DNA of 64,000 nucleotides, taken from the NCBI RefSeq assembly GCF_937770335.1, contig NZ_CALJHY010000011.1, positions 186,001-250,000 of the forward strand, written 5' to 3'. The position numbers were made by a program, and so were the translations under genes. Source of the DNA: an uncultured Glaciecola sp. GTDB lineage: Bacteria; Pseudomonadota; Gammaproteobacteria; Enterobacterales; Alteromonadaceae. Shown one piece after another: positions 9,719-20,900 of the stretch. How positions within the stretch are numbered: the stretch's first letter is position 1; the number at the start of each line of letters is the position of its first letter. Below the pieces are notes generated by a model. The model had not been told where the DNA came from, did no database searches, and saw nothing but the letters and a program-made list of their open reading frames with translations.

Positions 9719-9746
9719 ATAGACAGACACTTTATGGATAAGTTCG
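9719..9746 (-). promoter_or_regulatory. Candidate sigma-E promoter of rpoE
   Basis: On the minus strand CGAACTT (9740-9746) is followed after 16 nt by TCTAT (9719-9723), about 50 bp upstream of the rpoE start. The sigma-E consensus is roughly GGAACTT, 16-17 nt, TCTRA or TCAAA. This matches the known autoregulation of rpoE in other gammaproteobacteria. The match is good but not perfect. Confidence 0.55.
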
Positions 9747-9850
9747 ATATACAGCTAAAATAATTTATAAATAACCATCAGTTGTAATTTTTTACTAGAT
9801 GATTAGTATGTCAATACTCACAATTCTACATGTTACTCGAAAAACAATCT

Positions 9851-11446
9851 ATGTCTCAAACAATAGAACATCGCTGCGACTTGCTTATAGTAGGCAGTGG
9901 AGCCGCAGGTTTAAGTCTTGCTTTAAGAATGGCTGAATATTTTGACGTTATAGTCCTGAGCAAAAGTGATATTAATGAAGGAAGCACTCGCTACGCGCAG
10001 GGCGGTATAGCTGCCGTATTTGACGACACAGACTCTATTGACAACCACGTCAAAGATACGTTGAATGCAGGCGCGGGGCTATGTGATGAGGCTGTTGTTG
10101 CTTTTACAGTACGTAATGCAAAAGAAAGTATGGAGTGGCTGATTAATAAAGGTGTTCCTTTTGATCAGGAGCAAAATGCGAATGGAGAAACCATATTTCA
10201 CCTTACGCGAGAGGGTGGGCATAGCCACAGAAGAATACTGCATGCTGCCGACGCCACCGGCGCAGCTGTGCAAAAAACACTATCGGACAACGTAGCGAAT
10301 CATCCTAATATTCACTTATTTGAACGTTATAACGCTATTGACTTAATAAAAAGCAAAATCGCACCAGACCATTGTGTCGGTGCCTACGTTTGGAATCGTA
10401 AAACAGAACGAGTAGAAGTAATTAGGTCGCGCTTTACAACACTTGCAACCGGCGGCGGAAGTAAAGTATATCAATACACATCAAACCCGGATGTATCAAG
10501 CGGTGATGGCGTTGCTATGGCGTGGCGCGCAGGTTGTAAAATAGCCAATATGGAATTTAATCAATTTCATCCCACATGCTTATTTCATCCAGACGCAGGC
10601 AATTTTCTTATCAGTGAAGCATTGCGCGGCGAAGGCGCATTTTTGTGCCATCAAGATGGCACAAAGTTCATGCATAAATTCGATAGCCGAGGCGATCTAG
10701 CTCCGCGTGATATCGTGGCCAGAGCCATCGACTTTGAAATGAAACGCCTTGGTGCTGATTGTATGTATTTAGATATTAGTCACAAATCCAGTGATTTCAT
10801 CCAGAAGCACTTTCCTAATATTTATCGCCGCTGTATTTCATTAGGCATAGATATTACCACTCAACCAATACCTGTTGTTCCGGCTGCACACTATACTTGC
10901 GGCGGAGTTGTTACTGATTTCGATGCACGTACTAACTTAGAGAATGTATATGCAATTGGTGAAACGGCATACACAGGGCTCCATGGTGCAAACAGAATGG
11001 CAAGCAATTCGTTACTAGAATGTATCGTGTTCGCTCATGCCGCCGCCAAGCATATTGTTAATCGCATAGACGTAAGCTGGATTGATGAGCCAATAAAAGC
11101 GTGGGATGAGAGCCGAGTAATTGACTCAGATGAATTGGTTATTATTCAACACAATTGGCACGAACTTCGGCTTTTCATGTGGGATTATGTTGGTATTGTA
11201 CGCACAAATAAACGACTAGAACGCGCTTTGAGACGCATAAACTTATTAAAACAAGAGATTGACGAGTACTACAGCAATTTTAAGGTGAGCAATAATATGT
11301 TGGAATTGCGAAATCTAGTTTGTGTAGCCCAATTAATCGTGACATGTGCAATGCAAAGAAAAGAAAGCCGAGGGTTGCATTATAATCTTGACTATCCTGA
11401 CATGCTAGAGAAGCCTGAGCCCACTATTATTCAGAAGAAAGGTTAA
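9851..11446 (+). CDS. nadB: L-aspartate oxidase
   Basis: FAD enzyme that oxidises L-aspartate to iminoaspartate, the first step of de novo NAD synthesis with NadA. The dinucleotide motif [18 protein letters not shown] is near the N terminus. Substrate and FAD signatures [40 protein letters not shown] and [17 protein letters not shown] follow. The ATG at 9851 gives [12 protein letters not shown], which aligns better with the family than the ATG 21 bp upstream; neither has a strong ribosome site. It is divergent from rpoE, as in E. coli. Confidence 0.97.
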   Translation: MSQTIEHRCDLLIVGSGAAGLSLALRMAEYFDVIVLSKSDINEGSTRYAQGGIAAVFDDTDSIDNHVKDTLNAGAGLCDEAVVAFTVRNAKESMEWLINKGVPFDQEQNANGETIFHLTREGGHSHRRILHAADATGAAVQKTLSDNVANHPNIHLFERYNAIDLIKSKIAPDHCVGAYVWNRKTERVEVIRSRFTTLATGGGSKVYQYTSNPDVSSGDGVAMAWRAGCKIANMEFNQFHPTCLFHPDAGNFLISEALRGEGAFLCHQDGTKFMHKFDSRGDLAPRDIVARAIDFEMKRLGADCMYLDISHKSSDFIQKHFPNIYRRCISLGIDITTQPIPVVPAAHYTCGGVVTDFDARTNLENVYAIGETAYTGLHGANRMASNSLLECIVFAHAAAKHIVNRIDVSWIDEPIKAWDESRVIDSDELVIIQHNWHELRLFMWDYVGIVRTNKRLERALRRINLLKQEIDEYYSNFKVSNNMLELRNLVCVAQLIVTCAMQRKESRGLHYNLDYPDMLEKPEPTIIQKKG

Positions 11447-11476
11447 TATTCACGCAACGTCAATGCTTACCGCGAG

Positions 11477-12421
11477 CTAACCAATCACAATGTTTGTGCG
11501 CAGATGCTCTCTTTCTTTAGAGCGATTTTGTGAAGTAAGCGACAAGTCGATCAGGTTCGTATCACTATTTATTATTAATTCACAGCGCGATGGTAAGTAA
11601 ATAGGTTGCATAAATTGTGTAGAAAACTGCATTGGGGTTTGTGCTAAATCCCATTTACTGTTTTGCATTTCTTGCTTTACTACGACTGATAAGCAAAGCG
11701 CTTTTGAATACATCCCGTGCGCTATAGCTTGCCTAAACCCCATGAATTTTGCTGTCCAACGAGTTAAATGTATAGGATTGAAGTCGCCCGAAACTCTCGC
11801 ATATTTGCGCCCTACACCCAGAGGAAAGTTCAGTTCTGAAGTGCTATCGAATGGACCCGTAACTGAATTTATCAAAGGTACTGCAGAAGGCCATTTCTCT
11901 GCGCACGGTGTGACCGAATTTAGCTCACTAGGATTAATATCGTCAATTGCGGCCTGACCGCTATTACCTTGAATATGCTTTTGTCTTGACAGATAATAAG
12001 ATGTGCCAGAAACCGCCAACTCACCATTTACAAAGCCTTCACTCAAGACAGCGAAAACCCAGCCTTTCTTATGCCAGGTTAATCCGTTAAATGATGTTTT
12101 TAGCGTCAATTTGGAGTTTTGTTCTGGTAACCAATTTACTTCAATTCGATTAGCTAGATGCACCAGGCCCATGGGTTTGAAAGGGAACGGTTCATTTATC
12201 ATCATCTCGAGTTGCATTGGCAAAGTAAGTACTTGTAAATAATTAGGGTGTATGACAGATGCAATGCCAAGCTTCCAATTGACGACCTTGTTGTAGCGCT
12301 CACAATGCATTGCGTTTATTTCAACTTCTTGACAAAGACTGCTTATAGGCAAAACAGGTGTCTCACAATCAAGTAGTTGAGGGTTATAAAACGCCGCTTT
12401 TAACAAGCCCATGTTGATCAT
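11477..12421 (-). CDS. MaoC-like hot-dog fold hydratase/dehydratase
   Basis: A 314-residue protein with a MaoC-type hydratase domain in its C-terminal part. The hydratase signature YARVSGDFNPIHL is at 208-219, with catalytic-type D213 and H218, followed by FRQAIAHGMYSKALCL. The N-terminal half may be a second, degenerate hot-dog domain. Such enzymes hydrate enoyl-CoA or related acyl thioesters, but the substrate cannot be deduced. It stands alone between nadB (convergent) and ygfX. Confidence 0.75.
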   Translation of the reverse strand: MINMGLLKAAFYNPQLLDCETPVLPISSLCQEVEINAMHCERYNKVVNWKLGIASVIHPNYLQVLTLPMQLEMMINEPFPFKPMGLVHLANRIEVNWLPEQNSKLTLKTSFNGLTWHKKGWVFAVLSEGFVNGELAVSGTSYYLSRQKHIQGNSGQAAIDDINPSELNSVTPCAEKWPSAVPLINSVTGPFDSTSELNFPLGVGRKYARVSGDFNPIHLTRWTAKFMGFRQAIAHGMYSKALCLSVVVKQEMQNSKWDLAQTPMQFSTQFMQPIYLPSRCELIINSDTNLIDLSLTSQNRSKEREHLRTNIVIG

Positions 12422-12477
12422 CTACTTGGTCTTCCTTGATTAAGTTTTAATGGCGCTAAAAACATGGCCTATATTTT

Positions 12478-12987
12478 TTAGGCTATTCGTTTTTTATTTT
12501 GTGTCATTGCTGAAGCCAATGCTCGGTAATGACTTTCTGTTGTCTGCCACTTAAATAGAATAGTCGAGGTAGCAGTCGTATGCGCAGCCATATGCTCATT
12601 ACTTCTTGCGTTTTGACTATCTATCGCTCCTATTACATTTCCCTGCCTCGATTCCAACATTAGGAATATGCACAATTGAGTGCAACGCGAACGAGATGAA
12701 AGTTGATAATGAACTTCGTTCTTTTGAGTGCCCGTTTTGGTATATATATACACTTCATGAACATTCTCTTCGGGCACTCCACCCTCTGAATCGTCACAAA
12801 GTAGTGTTTCTTTTAGACCCATCAAGACCCAAAAATGTGTCACCAACAAAGTATTACCGAAACACCGATACCCCAGCCAAATACTAAGCGCGATGGTAAA
12901 GATTAATTGTAATGTATAAAATGTTAGTGATGGCAAACACCAGCAAAAAACAAGCGGTACAACATAGCCATTAAAAAACTGAATCAA
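12478..12987 (-). CDS. ygfX: YgfX-like membrane protein downstream of sdhE
   Basis: Up to 169 residues with two adjacent hydrophobic segments near the N terminus (about 9-23 and 25-42) and a soluble C-terminal part, the shape of the YgfX/CptA family. Its place directly after sdhE supports the call, since the E. coli genes form one operon. No ATG or GTG lies in the 16 codons after the sdhE stop. The first usable codon is TTG at 12987, without a clear ribosome site. The reading frame is the same as that of sdhE and stays open from its stop codon. Similarity to the family is weak by eye. Confidence 0.5.
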   Translation of the reverse strand: MIQFFNGYVVPLVFCWCLPSLTFYTLQLIFTIALSIWLGYRCFGNTLLVTHFWVLMGLKETLLCDDSEGGVPEENVHEVYIYTKTGTQKNEVHYQLSSRSRCTQLCIFLMLESRQGNVIGAIDSQNARSNEHMAAHTTATSTILFKWQTTESHYRALASAMTQNKKRIA

Positions 12988-13035
12988 ACCAAACTTATAT
13001 CGGGTAACGATGACGTCACGATATTCGATATCGAA

Positions 13036-13287
13036 TTACACCTTAACTCTTTGCAACACTTTCTGAACCATATAGGCTAAATCGGGATCGTCACATTTTT
13101 TATGACCCATAAACCAGGCAAACAAATCTGGATCATCACAGGTTAACAAACGCTCAAACACTATTTTCTCGCCGTCAGACAATTCATCGAAAGCTTGCTC
13201 AACAAAAGGAAGAAATAGTACGTCTAACTCTAACATGCCTCTGCGGCACGCCCATCTCAACCTAGCGACTCTTTTTGCTGTAAACAT
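13036..13287 (-). CDS. sdhE: FAD assembly factor SdhE
   Basis: Small soluble protein (83 residues) that promotes covalent flavinylation of succinate dehydrogenase SdhA and fumarate reductase. The family hallmark RRGMLELDVLFLPF is at about 16-29, including the R-G-x-x-E motif. The later segment LLTCDDPDLFAWFMG is also conserved. It is divergent from ygfZ and followed by ygfX, the neighbourhood seen in enterobacteria. Confidence 0.95.
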   Translation of the reverse strand: MFTAKRVARLRWACRRGMLELDVLFLPFVEQAFDELSDGEKIVFERLLTCDDPDLFAWFMGHKKCDDPDLAYMVQKVLQRVKV

Positions 13288-13522
13288 TGGTAACCTTATG
13301 CTTTATTTCACTGAATAGTAGCATAACGTGAAGGATTGCAGAACTGATCAAAAGATTTTTAAAAAGTCGATATATTACCCCCAGAAATCCAAGTTAATCT
13401 CGTGTTGAATCGATAACCATCTTGCAAAGTAACATACCATCCCAATATCCCTTGTACATAGACAGTAGATTGCATAGCTATTGTTTGACAATAGGCAATC
13501 TCGACAGCATTAGAGGCTACAA

Positions 13523-14470
13523 ATGTCATCTCAACACGAATTGATCGTAAAATTAAACAGTCTTGGTTGTATTACAATGTCAGGACCACAAGCTAAAGAC
13601 TATTTGCAAGGCCAAGTTACGGTAGATGTAACAAAAATGACTCCCTATGCCGCAAGATTTGGTGCGCATTGTGACTTTAAGGGCAAAGCTTGGTCAGTAT
13701 TTACTGCACTCTTAAGTAATGATGTTTTTCATTTGATTATGCGCAAATCTGCGCTCGAAAAAAGCCTCTCTGAATTCAAAAAATATGGTGTTTTCTCGAA
13801 AGTAGATATTCAGCAAGCGAATGCAGAACTGAGCTTTTTTGGCGTATCAGGGAGCGCAACAATAAGCGCTATTAACTCATTGTTTACTAATCTCAACGGT
13901 CAACATCTTAGCGTCACTAGCAACGAATTTGGCAGTGCAATTTGCCTGAACAGAAGCAACCCACGATATATTCTCGCTTTAAATGTAGCAGGGGCTGCTT
14001 TACTTGGTAAATTAACTAACGCTGATAATTACGAGGATGAAAGTCACTGGGAGGCTATAGATATACTCGACGGTATACCTTATATCGAAGCCCAAACGAG
14101 TAACCAATTTGTTCCTCAGATGCTTAATTTGCAAGCTGTCGCGGGTATCGATTTTGATAAAGGCTGCTACATGGGCCAAGAAACCGTGGCACGTACCAAG
14201 TTCTTAGGCCGCAACAAAAGAGCGTCATATATACTGATTCATCAAGGAGTTGATATATCAGAAGCATTAAACCCCGGAGATGCATTAGAAAAACAAGCCG
14301 GCGAAAATTGGCGCAGCGGCGGGACGATTTTGCAGAGTGCAGTGCTTAATGACAAAACTGTCGTGTTTGGTGTTCTTGCAAATGACACGCAAACAGGTGA
14401 TGTGCTAAGATTGAAGGCGTTACCAGAGCATACGTTTGAAGTAAGCGCTCTACCTTATAAATTAGATTAA
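13523..14470 (+). CDS. ygfZ: Folate-binding tRNA-modifying protein YgfZ
   Basis: Folate-dependent protein of the glycine-cleavage-T fold that supports Fe-S cluster enzymes, including MiaB. The 315 residues carry the diagnostic motif KGCYMGQE (213-220) with reactive Cys215. The N-terminal GCITMSGPQAKDYLQGQVTVDV belongs to the GcvT-like fold. An ATG preceded by GAGG fixes the start. It is divergent from sdhE and 14 bp upstream of slyD, so a ygfZ-slyD transcript is likely. Confidence 0.95.
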   Translation: MSSQHELIVKLNSLGCITMSGPQAKDYLQGQVTVDVTKMTPYAARFGAHCDFKGKAWSVFTALLSNDVFHLIMRKSALEKSLSEFKKYGVFSKVDIQQANAELSFFGVSGSATISAINSLFTNLNGQHLSVTSNEFGSAICLNRSNPRYILALNVAGAALLGKLTNADNYEDESHWEAIDILDGIPYIEAQTSNQFVPQMLNLQAVAGIDFDKGCYMGQETVARTKFLGRNKRASYILIHQGVDISEALNPGDALEKQAGENWRSGGTILQSAVLNDKTVVFGVLANDTQTGDVLRLKALPEHTFEVSALPYKLD

Positions 14471-14484
14471 TAATAGGATACAAG

Positions 14485-14970
14485 ATGCAAATACAGAAAG
14501 ATAATGTCGTAACACTTCATTACACTGTAAGTACCACAGAGGGAGATGTCATTGACTCCTCTCACGAAGCGCCACCTATGTCATTTCTGCAAGGTAGTCA
14601 TTTTATGATTGAAGGCATTGAAGAAGCACTAGTTGGGAAAGTCAAAGGTGACAAGTTCGCAGTCTCTGTTGACCCTGAAAAAGCTTATGGTGACCGTCAT
14701 GACGATTTAATTCAAGAAGTGCCATCTGAGATGTTTGATGACATGGATGTTGATGTGGGTATGAGCTTTAGAGCAACTACCGACGATGGCGAACAGTCAG
14801 TCATGATTATTGATAAAACAGACACAACCGTGACTGTCGATGGCAATCATCCATTAGCAGGTATGTCATTAGCCTTTGAGGTTGAAGTTGTCGACGTACG
14901 TGAAGCAACTGCAGATGAAATAAAACACGGTCATGTGCATGGTGAAGATGGTTGCGAACATTCACACTAA
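14485..14970 (+). CDS. slyD: FKBP-type peptidyl-prolyl isomerase SlyD
   Basis: Cytoplasmic prolyl isomerase and chaperone, also a nickel-binding protein. The 161 residues show the FKBP strands (VVTLHYTVSTTEGDVIDSS, MIEGIEEALVGKVKGDKF) with the chaperone flap inserted at about 70-125. The family motif HPLAGMSLAFEVEVVDV follows. The C-terminal metal-binding tail is short (HGHVHGEDGCEHSH) compared with the long His/Cys tail of E. coli SlyD. The ATG follows AGGA. Confidence 0.93.
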   Translation: MQIQKDNVVTLHYTVSTTEGDVIDSSHEAPPMSFLQGSHFMIEGIEEALVGKVKGDKFAVSVDPEKAYGDRHDDLIQEVPSEMFDDMDVDVGMSFRATTDDGEQSVMIIDKTDTTVTVDGNHPLAGMSLAFEVEVVDVREATADEIKHGHVHGEDGCEHSH

Positions 14971-15075
14971 AATTGTCTACTGGTTAGTTGCTCAATCTAT
15001 TGCAGATGGCGCACCCAAAATCGACAATTCACATGCAGTGGGCAGTATTCCAACTGCCATTACGAGACCTGTTTT

Positions 15076-15437
<362 letters not shown>

Positions 15438-16274
15438 TTATTCATGGTCATAAACGGTAGGGATAGGAATTCGTTTATGTTGTGTTTTTAAGTATATAGC
15501 TAATAGTTTACCATCGGCAACTTTATCCGTGCTTTTACCTTCTAAAAAGTCATCGATTTGGTCATATGTTAAGCCCAATGATGATTCATCTGATTTTTGT
15601 GGTGTTAACGTTTCTAAATCTGCTGTGGGTGGTTTTGTAATAATATGTTCTGGCGCCCCAAGTTTTTTTGCTAAGCTGCGAACTTGTCGTTTATTCAACC
15701 CAAATAAGGGAGCTAAATCACATGCGCCGTCACCAAACTTTGTATAGAATCCCGTAATATTTTCTGCGGAATGGTCCGTACCTAGCACCAAGCCGTTCAT
15801 CAATCCCGCTATGTCGAATTGAGTTGCCATTCTTGTTCTTGCCTTGGCATTGCCTTTAACAAAATCACTTTTTTCAGCTGAGAAACTCTTTATGCCAGCC
15901 GCTAATAGTCCTTCTATTGCGCTTTCATGTATGGCATCTGCACCGGCCTTAATATTCGATGTGACTTGTAAACTCGGTTCAATAAAATCAATAGATACTT
16001 GAGCATCATCTTCATCCGCTTGAGTACCATACGGCAACCTTACCGCAATAAACTGATATTTATCGCCAGATTGCTGATTCAATTCATTAACTGCTAATTG
16101 TGCTAAACGACCTAACGCACATGAATCAATACCACCACTAACCCCTAACACTAAACTATGCAAACCTGATTCGATCAGCTTATCCTTAATGAATTGAGTT
16201 CTGCGTTGTATCTCATGTTCGACATCTATTTCAGGTAATACACGCATTTCTTCGATTACTTCAGACTTCAACAT
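15438..16274 (-). CDS. nadE: NH3-dependent NAD+ synthetase
   Basis: Adenylates nicotinate adenine dinucleotide and amidates it with ammonia to give NAD. The 278 residues match the short ammonia-only form and lack the glutaminase domain. The PP-loop is LGVSGGIDS (43-51). [33 protein letters not shown] is the family substrate-binding block. It forms a likely operon with glnB. With nadB at 9.9 kb, two NAD biosynthesis steps lie in this window. Confidence 0.97.
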   Translation of the reverse strand: MLKSEVIEEMRVLPEIDVEHEIQRRTQFIKDKLIESGLHSLVLGVSGGIDSCALGRLAQLAVNELNQQSGDKYQFIAVRLPYGTQADEDDAQVSIDFIEPSLQVTSNIKAGADAIHESAIEGLLAAGIKSFSAEKSDFVKGNAKARTRMATQFDIAGLMNGLVLGTDHSAENITGFYTKFGDGACDLAPLFGLNKRQVRSLAKKLGAPEHIITKPPTADLETLTPQKSDESSLGLTYDQIDDFLEGKSTDKVADGKLLAIYLKTQHKRIPIPTVYDHE

Positions 16275-16440
16275 GAGCTCGACTCTCTTTGTTTTTCTAA
16301 CTAAGCAGTATTTAGTTTAAAATGTAAACTGGAGATAATAAAGAAACCAAATAGCGCTGCCGTTTGGATACTCATTATTCCAAGTTCAAGTTATATAAAT
16401 TAATACAAGGTATTAACTACGCTAACGAGCGTTGTTAGTG

Positions 16441-16470
16441 TATACGCAACTAAAATGGAAATAGCGTATA
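16441..16470. promoter_or_regulatory. Inverted repeat upstream of fimT
   Basis: TATACGC (16441-16447) and GCGTATA (16464-16470) form a 7-bp inverted repeat separated by 16 bp, 29 bp before the fimT start. The spacing would suit a dimeric regulator, but it could be chance. No known consensus is recognised. Confidence 0.25.
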
Positions 16471-16498
16471 GTTATGTGAATTTTTATTGGGGGTCACT

Positions 16499-17077
16499 GT
16501 GTTAAATAACAAGATTACCACGCAAATTAGTAAAACCACTCAAAAAGGCGTTACGCTTCTTGAAATGATGATCACGCTAGCAATATTAGCGATTGTGTTG
16601 ACGATTGTCGCGCCCAGTATGCAAACATTTCTAATTAAAAATAGGATTACCGCCGAAATTAATGAAGTCAGCGGAATAATTCAATATGCTCGCCACCTCG
16701 CTATTGATGAACAAATCAACGTTATTGTGTGTCCGTCTGCTGACTTTGAAGGATGTGGAACCAATTGGAACAATCCGAAAATCGTATTTATTGATACAAA
16801 TGCAGATGGCAATAGAAGCTTAGGTGAAGACCTTTTAGTAACTACATCGAAGGCCTCTAATTCGACAAAAATCACAGGTCCAAACACGAACATTCATTTC
16901 AAAGGTTCAGGCGCTGCAAGTCAATCGTTCAGTATTCAAATATGCCCAAGCAATGACGACAAAACTTATGCTCGAGCACTATCCGTATCTTTGCAAGGGC
17001 GCGTAAAAATAAGTTCTGATGCCGACGACGACGGCACGCACGAAGACATGGATGGCATTACGTTAACCTGCACCTAA
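16499..17077 (+). CDS. fimT: Type IV minor prepilin, FimT/FimU (GspH) family
   Basis: Minor pilin that primes type IV pilus assembly. From the GTG at 16499, preceded by GGGGG, the protein has 192 residues. A prepilin peptidase site KG/VTLLEM (cleavage after G17, Glu at +5) is followed by a hydrophobic helix. The GspH-type C-terminal domain contains cysteines in VCPSADFEGC and the terminal LTCT. A TTG four codons earlier is possible. It faces pilE on the opposite strand, unlike the co-directional order in Pseudomonas. FimT and FimU cannot be separated by eye. Confidence 0.85.
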   Translation: MLNNKITTQISKTTQKGVTLLEMMITLAILAIVLTIVAPSMQTFLIKNRITAEINEVSGIIQYARHLAIDEQINVIVCPSADFEGCGTNWNNPKIVFIDTNADGNRSLGEDLLVTTSKASNSTKITGPNTNIHFKGSGAASQSFSIQICPSNDDKTYARALSVSLQGRVKISSDADDDGTHEDMDGITLTCT

Positions 17078-17468
17078 ACTCGTCACAAGTACAATGAAGT
17101 ATATTAGACAACAAAAATAAAGCGCAGAGAGCACTTTTTCACTGGGTATTTTCGTTTTGTAAAGAAGGTAAAATTAAATAGTATACCTATACGCAAGCGC
17201 GCGCGGCATTAACATCCTCTTTTTCTGAAGCAATCATAACAAACCGACAGATACCTTTATTTTCCTAATTTTTTTAGTATGGCTTTCGCTACTAAACAAA
17301 TACAGCATACGTCAGTGGAATGCGTTAGAAAATATGATGATTGCAAGGCAATAGCCGGTATTATAAATTCAAGAGTATTGATTTAAAAAGATAGCATTAC
17401 AGAAAAGCTACAGCATTGCTTGCACGCACTTCAACGTGAAGCGAGTGCAATAAAGAGCTAAATATCAA
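17078..17468. other. Intergenic region between convergent fimT and pilE
   Basis: About 390 bp, AT-rich, with no open frame that looks coding. It includes a CG-alternating stretch near 17200 (CAAGCGCGCGCGG) and the pilE-side hairpin at 17420-17450. Nothing else is recognised. Confidence 0.6.
17420..17450 (-). terminator. Hairpin after pilE
   Basis: A stem of about 14 bp with one mismatch and one G-U pair (arms begin TTGCAC and end GTGCAA), 19 bp beyond the pilE stop. The U-run is poor (GCTTTTC about 15 nt later), so it is a stabilising or weak termination hairpin for the pilV-pilE transcript. Confidence 0.45.
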
Positions 17469-17939
17469 CTAACAGGCCCAACAAAATTCGTTTGTAGCAA
17501 TGCTCCCATTATTGTCTAAGTCCCATGCTTTGCGTCCATCGCTATAAATAAACAGTGCGCCATCATTGGCCAGTGTGCCTCCTGAGATTGGCGTTGCCTT
17601 CAAACGAAAGGTAAGACCGTTCGATGACACTTCGTCTATGCTCAAATCATACCGCTTATTTGACACCGGCTCAGAGCTAGGTGAATGCGAAGCAAATATA
17701 TTAGGCGCTCCTGTATTAGCGCCACTTATACCAGCGCCCTGGTACGAAAAGCTAGAGGCATGGTGTCTCTCCATTGCTGCAGCAAATGCCATAAGATCGG
17801 CCTGCCCGGTGCTTCTTGCGGCACCATTAATCATATTTTGATAACTAGGAAAGGCAATGGCAGTGATGATCCCTATAATGGCAACGACAATCATCAGTTC
17901 AATCAACGTAAAACCAAGTTGCTTTGTTCTAAATTTCAT
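17469..17939 (-). CDS. pilE: Type IV minor pilin PilE
   Basis: Prepilin of 156 residues with the classic processing site LG/FTLIELMIVVAIIGIITAIAFPSYQ (cleavage after G9, Glu at +5). The C terminus has two cysteines (EFCWAC) that can form the D-region disulphide. It starts directly after the pilY1 stop (TAA then ATG) and closes the pilV-W-X-Y1-E operon. In Pseudomonas the equivalent PilE is a minor pilin next to ispH. The small size also resembles a major pilin, but the operon position argues for the minor-pilin role. Confidence 0.9.
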   Translation of the reverse strand: MKFRTKQLGFTLIELMIVVAIIGIITAIAFPSYQNMINGAARSTGQADLMAFAAAMERHHASSFSYQGAGISGANTGAPNIFASHSPSSEPVSNKRYDLSIDEVSSNGLTFRLKATPISGGTLANDGALFIYSDGRKAWDLDNNGSIATNEFCWAC

Positions 17940-20900
17940 TTATTCACGCTCCACTTCTGTTTTCCAAGTATTTTTGCGAACTCGCTCAAATTTGCCATAT
18001 ATGTTTCGAGCTAAACATGCAAAGTCAGAACCACAAGAAACAACTTGACCATTTTCATCCATCTCTATGACAGCAGATACACATTCTGCACCTAAACAAA
18101 CAACCGGATTAGCTATATTCTCGATCAGTATTTTAGTATCGGGGGCGATACCCGTTTGCTTGAGCAACGCAAACCTATCGGTTGCATCTTTTTGATCATT
18201 ATTATTTAAATCTTCAACCGCATTACCATCTGCAAGGTTAACTAAATACGCTCTGCTGTTTCCCGTTGGTGGAGCACAAGCACTTTCACTAGAACTCGCC
18301 GGAAGGTAAGTGGTAAAGAATATTTGATAATCGAGAATGAGTGGTGACGCCAACACTTTTTCTCCATTTTTAGTTAGACGGATCATCCAACCATTTTTAG
18401 ATGCAAACAGATTACTTTGAAGTGCTTTTTCTTCAGCGGTACCACTCGTTAATAGGTGCTCAGTTGCATCATATAAACTAGCAGGACTGACTGGCGTATT
18501 GGGCAATGTGAATTTACCGAACTCATCACGAACAAACACACCTTTGTCTTTGATCATTACAAAACTATCTTCAACTGTCGTATTCAGAGGTCCGGCTCTA
18601 AAACCAGAGCCGATAGCTACTGCAAAATAATGCTCGTTTGTTGTTGAAATCTCCGCAATATCAGGTGCGTAATAGAAACGCTGGTGTTGTTCTGGTAAAT
18701 CTCCACTTAGTTGCGCTAATAGTCCGCCACTAACAAGATTGCTCGTAGATTGGCCGTTATAAATATCTAACCGGAATATCTGTCCACCCATATCAGCTAC
18801 ATACATGTGGTCAGCTAAACCATCGTTATCACGGTCAATTACTGAGATCCTTGCAGGAATACTATATTGCATATCGCTTAACATTAAATCAGCGTTATCA
18901 TTACTCGCTGACCACAATAGATCTCCCGTATTTGCATCAATAATATACACGGCATTACCTATTGAATCCGCACTGCGACTTCCTTTTGAGTCCTGGCCTT
19001 CATCATAACCGCCACCAACGATCATGACATCTTTAACTATGCCACCAATATTGATTTTGGTAATAGTAGCCCTTGACCACGACTGACCCATTTTTGCGTA
19101 AACGCCTTGACCTCCGTCAACAGTAAATACAATTTTGGGATCCGTTTTTGCAGTCACATCAACGATATAGTAGTTATTCCCACCGCGACGCATTCCAATA
19201 TAAATATATTTTTTACCATTTAACTCGCGGTAAACCATGTCGCCGTCTAGTCCATAGATATGGTTAAATGAACTACCGTTACGATAAAAACCGTTTAGGT
19301 TTTGCATTAATTCTTTCGGTATTATGGCAAAGTTCTCTTCACCTGTTTCAGCGTCAATGGAATGTAGGAAACCGTGGTTAGTTGCAACGAACACTGCGCT
19401 GTCAGTTGCACTATAGTTCACAATAACAGGTTGTGAATGTATCGGATCACCCATTTGCAAACGCACATCGGTTATTGAACCGTCACCGTCATCGTCCCTA
19501 ACATCGACGCCTCGCGACCATTTAAGAACTTCCTCTCTGGTGCCAGCGGGGTCGATAGCTGCATCTAAGGCTAAATCAGCATCAGTGATATCGCTATTAC
19601 TTTCAGAAACCTGATTGCTAGGAATAATGACGGAACCCACCGTATCAAAGAAGTATACTTTTCTGACTAAATCCAAACGACTGGCCGCACCTCCAGCTCT
19701 GACATCATTCCCATCTTGAGTAGGAGACCAATACGAATGAGAGTTTTCAGAGAAAAAACCGGAACCACTGTCGACAGCGTTGACGCCATTTTTATCCAGA
19801 ATTTGGTCACCACTAATTCGATATTTTTTTAGATTTCCAGGCCAAAGTGTGCCTTCAGACGGCTTGAACAATGCAAAATACAATTCATTTCTGTGCGTTA
19901 AACGATTTAATTGGTTTACCGCAACACCGGGAGAAACGAAGGTGGCATTAACATCTTTGACGTTGCGCAGAATGCTTTGAAAGGCTTGCACTAAGTTGTC
20001 ACTATTGTCCGCTTGATAGAAGCCTCCGCCTCCTTGCAAAGCAAGTTGATTTAGGAAGTTGTTTGCAGTGCTATTAGCTGCAAAACCGATTGTATGAGTA
20101 ATTACCCGCGCATTAATAGCTGACTCACCTGCATCGCTTATATTTTTAACTAAATCAACTCCACACTGTTCACCGCCGGCACCTGAGCAACTGTTGCCCA
20201 GTAACGTTTGTATTTCATCAACGCTGTGATTGTTATTCGCTACACCATCTGATAGCAGCACAATGTGATTGTTTACCTGACACTGCAGATCTGTCACAGG
20301 AGAAATATAATTAGCACCTATCGGTATATATTCCTGCATACAATCCCAGTCACTTAAATTATTTTCGTCACAGCCTGCGGGACGCACCGCGTCATCACCG
20401 ATATAAGATGCTCGATGACTTACTCTTGTGCTACGCCTGACATTGTCATTAACAGAGTCCTCACCACGTTTTCTACCGTAATAAACAGGGCCACCAGCGA
20501 AATACTGTGACGCTTCGAACAACGTGTCAACAATCGGTGTCATACCATTTGCTGTCAGTTCGTCTACTTTACTCATAATATGTTGACGAACCGTTGCTGA
20601 TGCACCAGGTGTTGCGTTACCTTCAAATTCAACGACTAATTTAGCTGCGCCTGATGGCTTGCCGTTTCTGGTATAAGCGCCCCGAGTAGCATTAGTAAAA
20701 TTGGACATAATAAACATCATTTTATTGCCGTTCGTCCAACCCGACCGATTAACAGTAGTTTGAACTATGCTAGCAATAGAAGGGCTTTTGTAGTCTCGGT
20801 CTTTGTACCATGATTCAATATTGCTCCAAAAAATGGCTGACGTTTTACTTTTATTGCGCTGCATATAACGGGAATAAGGACTAAAATCATTCGGGTGATC

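Noticed and set aside
17200-17215. CG-alternating stretch as a Z-DNA or methylation hotspot
   Set aside because: Too short to interpret and without any flanking motif.
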